Assembly: GCF_000193495.2 (NCBI RefSeq)
Contig: NZ_AP023410.1
Coordinates: 372,001 to 436,000 of the forward strand
Length of the DNA stretch: 64,000 bases
DNA from: Acetobacter aceti NBRC 14818
GTDB taxonomy: Bacteria; Pseudomonadota; Alphaproteobacteria; Acetobacterales; Acetobacteraceae
Reading direction: 5' to 3'
Shown here in pieces: positions 26,260-33,430 of this stretch; positions within the stretch are counted from its first letter, which is position 1, and the number at the start of each line of letters is the position of its first letter. Under the pieces are notes generated by a model. It did no database searches. It saw nothing but the letters and a program-made list of their open reading frames with translations, and was not told where the DNA came from. Position numbers and translations under genes: made by a program.

Positions 26260-27304
26260 GCCGTATCTCAAAAGTCGCCGTAGCTCCGACACGGAGCAGG
26301 GTCGGATCGGTGTGATCCAGTGTGACCCTGACCGGGAATCTCTGCGCCACATGCACCCAGTCCATCTGGCGAGGCACGATCGGTAACCCTCGCGCCAGTC
26401 CAGCGGAATCCAGCGACATGACGCCAAAACCGATGCTGTCCACCACGCCGTGAATCGGCTTTGTGCGATCGATCATGGAATACACCGTGGCGCAGTCGCC
26501 CGGATGGACCGTCGCCAGATCGGTCTCGCGCAGGTTGCCGACAGCATGCCATTCATCGTCCGTGATCAGGGTGAACAGCGCCTGCGCCGGGGCAAGCACT
26601 TCACCTGTCTTGACGCGCAGGCTGGTGACATATCCATCCGCTGGCGCTTTCACTTCCGTCTGGGCAAGTTCGTAGCGCACACGGGCGAGGGCGGCGGCGC
26701 TGGCGTCGCGGGCGGCGATGGAGCTTTTCAGATCGCCAATGGCCGTCGTGGCCGCGACAGACTGCTGGGTCGCCTGCGCCAGCGAAATCTCCGCGTTGCG
26801 GGCAGCAACCTGTGCCTGATCGTATTCCTGCAAGGGGATGTAGGAATTTTGCGCGAGGGGAGCGAGGCGTCTGACCGTGCGGGCTGTCAGATCACGGTTG
26901 GTGGTTGCGCGATGGACCTGATCCTGCGCCGAACTCGCCTCGACCGTCTTGATGGTCACCAGACGCTCCTGATGCTCGACTTCGGCCTGCGCCAGAGCTG
27001 CGTTCGCTTCAGCCTGCCTGAGCGTCAACAGGTAAGGTTCTGGGTCAATCCGGTAGAGCAGATCACCCTTATGAACGTGCTGGTTTTCCTGCACATGCAG
27101 TTCGATCAGACGTCCCCCGACGACTGAGGCCACATGCACTAACTCGGCATCAATGGAAGCGCTGTCCGTGGAAGGATAGGCCGTGTCCTGATGTGCGATG
27201 TGAATCCCGAACAGGATAGCGGCTGTGATGCAGACGGCGGCGATCACGATGCCCGGTTTGTTGCGGTTTTTTCGGGTTTTCGGCGGGGGAGTAGCGGTTT
27301 GCAT
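26240..27304 (-). CDS. mdtN: HlyD-family membrane fusion protein (MdtN)
   Basis: A 354-residue periplasmic adaptor. One N-terminal membrane anchor (IVIAAVCITAAILFGIHIA) follows a basic stretch. A biotinyl-lipoyl half-motif (VGGRLIELHVQENQHVHKGD), a long coiled-coil hairpin (about 90-200) and the second lipoyl half (VKAPADGYVTSLRVKTGEVL) are visible. It links MdtO to the MdtP channel. Gaps to both neighbours are minimal: 3 bases after ytcA and a 20-base overlap with mdtO. Confidence 0.88.
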   Translation of the reverse strand: MQTATPPPKTRKNRNKPGIVIAAVCITAAILFGIHIAHQDTAYPSTDSASIDAELVHVASVVGGRLIELHVQENQHVHKGDLLYRIDPEPYLLTLRQAEANAALAQAEVEHQERLVTIKTVEASSAQDQVHRATTNRDLTARTVRRLAPLAQNSYIPLQEYDQAQVAARNAEISLAQATQQSVAATTAIGDLKSSIAARDASAAALARVRYELAQTEVKAPADGYVTSLRVKTGEVLAPAQALFTLITDDEWHAVGNLRETDLATVHPGDCATVYSMIDRTKPIHGVVDSIGFGVMSLDSAGLARGLPIVPRQMDWVHVAQRFPVRVTLDHTDPTLLRVGATATFEIRHGSSCH

Positions 27305-27307
27305 GGG

Positions 27308-27589
27308 TCAGGGTCCGAATACCAGCGCCCACACAAGCAGGGCCATGAGCACGCCCAGAGAGACGTAAGTAAAAAGCCGGAATCTCAGGATCGCATCAAT
27401 CCCGAGAGCAAGAAAAGCCACACGAAATCCGACGGCGGCCAGAATGCCGATGATGGCGCACATCATCCATGCCGGGAAATAGGCGCCCACAAGCGGAAAG
27501 GACGGTGCTCCCTGAAGGGAACACCCCGTGAGCGTCAGGAGGGTGGCTGACATGGCGATGGGTTTCAGGCAGGCGGAAGAATACGTCAC
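27308..27589 (-). CDS. ytcA: YtcA-family small membrane lipoprotein
   Basis: About 93 residues from a GTG start. A lipoprotein signal with lipobox LTGC is followed by SFPLVGAYFPAWMMCAIIG and two membrane helices. This matches the YtcA family found upstream of mdtNOP in E. coli. GTG 27589 is preferred, with an AGGA site upstream. ATG 27553 would leave only ten residues before the lipobox Cys and no positive charge. It is the first gene of the efflux operon. Its exact role is not known. Confidence 0.75.
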   Translation of the reverse strand: MTYSSACLKPIAMSATLLTLTGCSLQGAPSFPLVGAYFPAWMMCAIIGILAAVGFRVAFLALGIDAILRFRLFTYVSLGVLMALLVWALVFGP

Positions 27590-28143
27590 GACGACGCTTT
27601 TTCCTGCGGGAGAGTCTGCCGCGTCACAGATCGCAAATCCTTTTTTTAAACCCACGCCGCAATGCGTTTTGAAGAACGGTGGATGAACGGACAAGTTCAT
27701 TATGCAGAAAAAGCCTTGCTTGCCTGTACGGGAAAGGGATGCTGCCGCTCCTCTTTGTCGACCAGTTCCTGCAAACGCGCCTTGTCGATGGGAGAGCTCA
27801 GACTTTCATGAGCGCATTGCAACGCTCACTCTACACCCTGTCCGGAATTTCCCGCTTCCCACGCCCGTAGGCGGTCCATTCGGGCGCGCGCAGTATCGAA
27901 AAGCGACGTTCACGCTACTGTAATGTCCCTGATGACCGTCTGTAGGCCGGGAAAAGCGTTATTTTCTTGACAAGAACAGGGGTGGAGTGTCTTTCATCCG
28001 CAGTCGCGCGCGGTGGTCGCGGGCGATACGTAATGAAAGCAGGCCCGCGGGTGCCACAGGCACGGCGGGCAAGTCGTTCAGCATCCTGTATGCAGAGCGC
28101 AGACATGTTGGGGTTTCGACCCTGACAGGGAAACAGTTTCTAC
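27590..28143. promoter_or_regulatory. Divergent intergenic region and rpsA leader
   Basis: About 550 bases between the divergent ytcA and rpsA genes, with no convincing gene. A TTGACA at 27967-27972 could be a -35 element, but the hexamer 17 bases later is a poor -10. An imperfect G+C-rich hairpin lies at 28043-28070, about 75 bases before rpsA, in a position suited to leader control. S1 is known to autoregulate in E. coli, but nothing here proves the same mechanism. Confidence 0.35.
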
Positions 28144-29856
28144 ATGGCTTCAGCCACACAGACAGCCACCGATCATTTTCGCGGTGAGGATTTTGCGACA
28201 CTGCTCGACGAGACACTCGGGCAGGACAGCGGCTTTGAAGGATCGGTGGTTAAGGGCTGCGTTGTCCGCCTGACCGATGATTTCGCGATTGTTGACGTTG
28301 GCCTGAAGAGCGAGGGCCGCGTTGCCCTGCGCGAGTTCGGTCCCCCGGGCGCTGCTCCGGAAGTCAAGCCGGGCGATGTCATCGAGCTGTACATCGAGCG
28401 TTACGAAGATCGTGATGGTTCCATCGTTCTGTCGCGCGAGAAGGCTCGCCGCGAGGAAGCATGGACCAACCTTGAGAAGGCTTTCGAGGCCAACCAGCGC
28501 GTCAATGGCACGATCTATGGTCGCGTCAAGGGCGGCTTCACGGTTGATCTCGGCGGCGCCATGGCGTTCCTTCCGGGCAGCCAGGTCGATATCCGTCCGG
28601 TTCGCGATGTAACCCCGCTCATGGGCGTTCCGCAGCCGTTCCAGATCCTGAAGATGGACCGCGCTCGCGGCAACATCGTTGTTTCGCGTCGTGCGGTTCT
28701 TGAAGAGACCCGTGCAGAACAGCGCAGCGAGCTGATTCAGGGCCTGAAGGAAGGCATGATCCTCGATGGCGTGGTCAAGAACATCACCGACTACGGTGCG
28801 TTCGTGGACCTCGGCGGCGTCGACGGCCTCCTGCATGTCACCGACATCGCCTGGAAGCGCATCAACCACCCGTCCGAAGCCCTGCAGATCGGTCAGCCGG
28901 TTCGCGTGCAGGTCATCCGCTTCAACCCGGACACGCAGCGTATTTCTCTCGGCATGAAGCAGCTTGAGGCTGATCCGTGGGAGAACGTGGCGCTCAAGTA
29001 TCCGCCGGGCGCACGCTTCACCGGTCGCGTCACGAACATCACCGACTACGGTGCGTTCGTCGAGCTGGAGCCGGGCGTCGAAGGTCTGGTGCACGTTTCC
29101 GAAATGTCCTGGACGAAGAAGAACGTCCATCCGGGCAAGATCGTCGCTACTTCCCAGGAAGTCGACGTCATGGTTCTGGATGTGGACAGCACGAAGCGTC
29201 GTATCTCGCTTGGCCTGAAGCAGGTTCAGCGCAATCCTTGGGAGCAGTTCGCGGAAGAGCACAAGGTTGGCTCGATCGTGGAAGGCGAGATCCGTAACAT
29301 CACCGAGTTCGGCCTGTTCATCGGCCTGTCCGCAGACATCGACGGCATGGTTCACATGTCCGACCTGTCATGGGACGAAGCTGGCGAAGAAGCCATGAAG
29401 AACTACGAAAAGGGTCAGGTCGTTCAGGCCAAGGTCCTCGACGTGGATGTCGAGAAAGAGCGTATCTCTCTCGGTATCAAGCAGCTTCATGAAGATCCGG
29501 CCGCTGACGTTCTGACGGGCGTTCAGAAGGGTGCGATCGTGACCTGCGTGGTGACGGCGGTTCAGGCCAACGGCATCGAAGTCAAGGTTGACGACGTTCT
29601 GTCCGGCTTCATCCGTCGCACGGAACTGGCTCGTGACAAGGCTGAGCAGCGTCCGGAGCGTTTCGCTGTCGGTGAGCGCGTCGATGCGAAGGTTGTCTCG
29701 GTTGACCGTGCAGCCCGCAAGCTTGCCCTGACCATCCGTGGTCGTGAGCAGGACGAAGACAAGCAGGCCATCAACGAGTATGGTTCTTCTGACAGCGGTG
29801 CGTCGCTGGGTGATATCCTCAGCGCAGCCATCCGTCGTCGGAGTGCTGACGCCTGA
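28144..29856 (+). CDS. rpsA: 30S ribosomal protein S1
   Basis: A 570-residue RNA-binding ribosomal protein that recruits mRNA to the 30S subunit. Six S1 OB-fold repeats can be followed, the central ones most clear (KNITDYGAFVDLGGVDGLLH, TNITDYGAFVELEPGVEGLV, RNITEFGLFIGLSADIDGM). Length and repeat number match proteobacterial S1. Strong codon bias towards C/G third positions fits high expression. cmk, often its upstream neighbour, lies 30 kb away in this window. Confidence 0.97.
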   Translation: MASATQTATDHFRGEDFATLLDETLGQDSGFEGSVVKGCVVRLTDDFAIVDVGLKSEGRVALREFGPPGAAPEVKPGDVIELYIERYEDRDGSIVLSREKARREEAWTNLEKAFEANQRVNGTIYGRVKGGFTVDLGGAMAFLPGSQVDIRPVRDVTPLMGVPQPFQILKMDRARGNIVVSRRAVLEETRAEQRSELIQGLKEGMILDGVVKNITDYGAFVDLGGVDGLLHVTDIAWKRINHPSEALQIGQPVRVQVIRFNPDTQRISLGMKQLEADPWENVALKYPPGARFTGRVTNITDYGAFVELEPGVEGLVHVSEMSWTKKNVHPGKIVATSQEVDVMVLDVDSTKRRISLGLKQVQRNPWEQFAEEHKVGSIVEGEIRNITEFGLFIGLSADIDGMVHMSDLSWDEAGEEAMKNYEKGQVVQAKVLDVDVEKERISLGIKQLHEDPAADVLTGVQKGAIVTCVVTAVQANGIEVKVDDVLSGFIRRTELARDKAEQRPERFAVGERVDAKVVSVDRAARKLALTIRGREQDEDKQAINEYGSSDSGASLGDILSAAIRRRSADA

Positions 29857-29884
29857 TTAAGGCGATCTTAGTCTGATTGTGAAA

Positions 29885-29918
29885 AATGGCATCTCCATCG
29901 AGATGCCATTTTTTTTGT
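29885..29918 (+). terminator. Rho-independent terminator of rpsA
   Basis: An 11-bp perfect stem (29885-29895 with 29900-29910), tetraloop CATC and a run of T residues immediately after, about 30 bases past the rpsA stop. Confidence 0.92.
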
Positions 29919-30050
29919 CCATCAGAGGTAAGTGACTGAAGCGAAGGTCTTTTGCCGGCTCAGGCTTTGCGGTAAAGTCTCAAAAAGAATTGATGTTCGA
30001 TCTGTGTAGTTATTCAGGGAAGGCGAAGACGGAAACGTCGGCGTAGGTCA

Positions 30051-33000
30051 ATGGCAGTCATATACAATACGAACTACACGCATAATCCGAACTACTACCT
30101 TACGCTTGCCTTTGAACGAGCTGCCAAAACGGTTCTTGGTGATAGCAATGTTGTCGTTGCCGACAATATGACCCTAGCCGGTCTGGCGGCGCAGGGTGAG
30201 CATGATGTTCTGATCTGTATTGACGGCCAGCGCATCAACATGGAGTTGATGCGTCGTGTCAGACCTGCCTTCAAGACGATGATTTTCTGGGCGTTTGAAG
30301 ACCCGTTCATGGTGTCCTTCAACGTCGATAACATCGGCCTTTTCGACTACGTTTTCACGAACGATCCTTCCTGTGTCGATTTTTATCAGGGCAAGGGGCA
30401 TTACCTGCCTCTGGGCGCCAGTCTTTCACTGCATGAACGCAAGGTGAAGTCTGCAGCCGAGCTCGATTACGATATCTTCTTTGCTGGTACGATGTGGCCG
30501 AATCGCGTCGAAACCCTGCGACGCGTCATCACGGCCTTCCCGGACGCCAGAATCAAGCTGGTTTGCCCCGGCAACGAGTATCTTCCACCTCTTCCTGCTG
30601 ATCTTGCCGATCTCGCGATCCAGCGCCCGATCAGTCATGAAGCGTTCATCGATTTCGCCAATGCGAGCGCTGTGACGCTGACCATGTTCCGCGATTACGC
30701 CAGTCATGGCGATGTCGGGCAGGCGACAGCTCCGGGGCCGCGCTTCTATGAGCTTGGTCTTGCTGGCACGGCGCAGGTTGTCGAGGCTGGCGAGCAGCTT
30801 GACGAACGCTACATCCATGAAGTCGCAGGCGCGAGCATGTCCCGCTCAGTCGAGGGTGTGATCGAGCATATTGCTGCATTGCTGGCCAACAAGTCCCTGC
30901 GCCGCAAGCAGGCGACTGCCGCCCAGAAAGCCGTTCTCGAAGCGCACCTGTACGATCATCGTCTGCGGAAGATGATGGAAGTGACGGGCGCAGATTTCGG
31001 TCGGCATGTTGTTTCGAAAGAAGTGTCAGTGCCTGCGCGGCGTGGTCGTTTGCGCGTGCTGATGTGCACACACTCCACTATTCATGAGCAGGCCTGGGGT
31101 GGCGTTGAGGTCTATCAGCAGACCATCGCTTCCATGCTGCTGCGCGACGTGGAGTTTTTCTACTGGCTGCATCGTGACGGCATGTGCCGCCTGACGGACG
31201 CCAGTGGTCGTGAGATCGAGAGCTTTGACGTGCCGGACACCGGCTGGCTCGACACGATGTGCGATGGTCCGGAAGAGATGGCGTTCTCGGCTGCGATCAG
31301 CCAGTACAACTTCGATATCGTGCATTTCCAGCATCTGGGACATCACTGCCTCTCACTGCCGATCATCGCCAAGGCGAATGGCGTCGGTGTGGTGTTCTCG
31401 GCGCATGACTTCTTCCTGCTGTCATCCCGTTACAACCTGCTGAATCATGAGCTTCGCTATTGCGAGGAAGATGTGAAGTGGGTGCTCGCCGCCGACATTT
31501 CCATGAAGCGTTCTGACAATGTCGAGTTTGGTGGTGAGCAGACGCGTCGCGCTTTTGTGTCGAAGATGCTTGAGTCAGTGGATGTTATCCTGTTCGGGAC
31601 AAGACATTCCCACGATCTGACTCACGAAGTTTATCCGCACCTTGAGAAAAAAGTCAGTCTGACTCTGGGAATTCCGTCCCCTGAGCCGACATCTCCTATC
31701 GTGCCGAAAACCTATGAGCCGCTGAATGGTCGCCGTCTTGGGGTGGCCGTGATCGGCAACTTCCTGCGTACCAAGGGCGCGGATGCTGTTCTGGCCATCA
31801 TCGAGATGGCCAACTCGGATCTCTTCGAATTCCATATCTTTGGATATGTCCATCCGGAGTATGAAGGCATCCTCAACAACATGCACAAGAACAACGTGCA
31901 TGTTTACGGGCGCTATTCCGCCGGTGATGTCGAGGCGCTGAAAGTCGCTGATGTTGCCCTCAACCTGTCAATCTGGCCGGAAACCTACTGTATCTCGCTT
32001 TCAGAAGCCTGGCAGAGCGGTCTGATCCCGATTGTCACGGATGTCGGCGCGCTTGGTGATCGCGTGGAAGATGGCGTCAACGGGTTCAAGGTGCCGATCG
32101 GCAGCCCGGCCGATGTGTTGCAGCGTCTTGAACTGATCCGTTGCAGCGAGGGTATTCGTAAACAGTTGTTGGCGAATATCGGTCCTCATCTCTGGACGGA
32201 CGCCCGTACATACGGCGATGAGCTCCTTCAGCTTTACCGTGATGTGGCGCCTCGTTGTGACATGGGGAGCAGCAATGTGCAGTTCGATGTGGGGCAGGTG
32301 CATCTGCTGCCGCACGCTTCCTGGAAGAATCAGGCTCCGCCGCGTCACATCTTTGATCCGCCGACAACGCGAGATCTGTCCATCGAATTGCCGGAAACAG
32401 TCACGGACTGGTATTCGATTCAGGGTGCCGAGTATTACATCGACGATGTCTGTCGCCACGTCTTCGCGGAATATGAAGACGAAGATTTCGTTGCAGCGGA
32501 TGAATTTCACATCCGTGGCTGGTATGTGGTGCCGGGCGTGTCTGGCTCCGGGCACCTCTATACGGTCCTGATGGGCGAGGAAGATATTCCTCCGATCTTC
32601 ATCCCTACAGCCCGTGAGGTGCGTTCGGACGTCACCGGTCTGTTCCCCGGTGCGCCACGTCGTTCGGGATTTTCGGCTCAGGTCGCACTCCGCGGGAAAT
32701 GGTGTGAAGGGGTTTTCCGCATCGGTCTCGTCAATATCGTGCATGGCAAGGGGGCTTTCCAGTTGACCTCCGTTCAGATCGAGGTTGAAGGCGGTCGTAT
32801 TGTCAGCATTGCGCGCCTGCCACCCTCCAATGGCCAGATCCTGCGTGATTTCGAGCGTGTTTCAGAGAGCGACGGCGTGCTGAGAGGCATCAAGTTGTCT
32901 GAACTCGGCTGCAAGATCGGTCAGCAGTACAAGGGTGAGCTGCAATATTACATCGATCACTTTAGCGGCCTGATTGAAGATGGTGGTCACCATGAACGGG

Positions 33001-33404
33001 ATCTGCCGGAAAGTGACCTGATTATTCGTGGCTGGGCGTTCCTGCGTGGGCTTTCGCGGGCAGGGCAGGTGTTTGTCGTGCTGGTGAACGAGGAGACCGG
33101 GGCTCCTGTCTTCATGGCCACATCACGTCTGATCCGTCAGGACGTGCAGACTATCTTCCATGACGCACCACTCTGCGTCGGTTTTGTCGGCAATCTGAGC
33201 CTGAAGAAGGGATTCAACGAAAAGCTGAATGGCTGGCATCGTATTGGACTGCTGAACGTGGTCGGTGATGAAGTCGGCTTCCAGACAACGGGCATTCGCA
33301 TCCTCTGTGAAGATAATGAGGTCCGGGCCGTGGAGGAATCAGCAGCCGTCAAAACCGTCGTTGATTACTGCGTTGAAACTGTGCGTGACCTTGTCGAGCA
33401 CTGA
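30051..33404 (+). CDS. Large multidomain glycosyltransferase (CgeB-like + GT4 + duplicated C-terminal domain)
   Basis: A 1117-residue protein. Residues ~1-315 are a CgeB/DUF3880-like glycosyltransferase (MIFWAFEDP, DYDIFFAGTMWPNR, GPRFYELGLAG). Residues ~330-735 are a GT4-type GT-B domain (AWGGVEVYQQTIASMLL; WPETYCISLSEAWQSGLIPI with an acidic residue before the nucleotide-sugar loop). Two homologous ~125-residue domains follow at ~795-917 and ~966-1090. It is cytoplasmic, with no signal or membrane helix. It probably makes a surface or secreted glycan together with the two genes that follow. The sugar donor and acceptor are unknown. Confidence 0.82.
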   Translation: MAVIYNTNYTHNPNYYLTLAFERAAKTVLGDSNVVVADNMTLAGLAAQGEHDVLICIDGQRINMELMRRVRPAFKTMIFWAFEDPFMVSFNVDNIGLFDYVFTNDPSCVDFYQGKGHYLPLGASLSLHERKVKSAAELDYDIFFAGTMWPNRVETLRRVITAFPDARIKLVCPGNEYLPPLPADLADLAIQRPISHEAFIDFANASAVTLTMFRDYASHGDVGQATAPGPRFYELGLAGTAQVVEAGEQLDERYIHEVAGASMSRSVEGVIEHIAALLANKSLRRKQATAAQKAVLEAHLYDHRLRKMMEVTGADFGRHVVSKEVSVPARRGRLRVLMCTHSTIHEQAWGGVEVYQQTIASMLLRDVEFFYWLHRDGMCRLTDASGREIESFDVPDTGWLDTMCDGPEEMAFSAAISQYNFDIVHFQHLGHHCLSLPIIAKANGVGVVFSAHDFFLLSSRYNLLNHELRYCEEDVKWVLAADISMKRSDNVEFGGEQTRRAFVSKMLESVDVILFGTRHSHDLTHEVYPHLEKKVSLTLGIPSPEPTSPIVPKTYEPLNGRRLGVAVIGNFLRTKGADAVLAIIEMANSDLFEFHIFGYVHPEYEGILNNMHKNNVHVYGRYSAGDVEALKVADVALNLSIWPETYCISLSEAWQSGLIPIVTDVGALGDRVEDGVNGFKVPIGSPADVLQRLELIRCSEGIRKQLLANIGPHLWTDARTYGDELLQLYRDVAPRCDMGSSNVQFDVGQVHLLPHASWKNQAPPRHIFDPPTTRDLSIELPETVTDWYSIQGAEYYIDDVCRHVFAEYEDEDFVAADEFHIRGWYVVPGVSGSGHLYTVLMGEEDIPPIFIPTAREVRSDVTGLFPGAPRRSGFSAQVALRGKWCEGVFRIGLVNIVHGKGAFQLTSVQIEVEGGRIVSIARLPPSNGQILRDFERVSESDGVLRGIKLSELGCKIGQQYKGELQYYIDHFSGLIEDGGHHERDLPESDLIIRGWAFLRGLSRAGQVFVVLVNEETGAPVFMATSRLIRQDVQTIFHDAPLCVGFVGNLSLKKGFNEKLNGWHRIGLLNVVGDEVGFQTTGIRILCEDNEVRAVEESAAVKTVVDYCVETVRDLVEH
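32433..33317 (+). repeat. Tandem duplicated domain inside the glycosyltransferase
   Basis: Two copies of a ~125-residue beta-rich domain (32433-32795 and 32946-33317) align from YYID through IRGW, a VxLxxEE strand, a ThrAla/ThrSer-Arg-x-x-Arg-x-Asp-Val segment and a final R-IGL-N-V strand. I do not recognise the domain from a named family; a sugar-binding or oligomerisation role is only a guess. Confidence 0.75.
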
Positions 33405-33430
33405 GCCGAAGTCAGGATAAGCGCCAGCGT

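Noticed and set aside
1596..27990. A 15-base sequence shared by the regions near 1,600 and 27,980
   Set aside because: A match of this length is expected a few times by chance in 64 kb searched on both strands, and the flanks do not agree.
28150..29355. A 401-codon open frame opposite rpsA
   Set aside because: It mirrors the strongly biased rpsA codons, has no family-like sequence and no ribosome site; S1 on the plus strand is certain.
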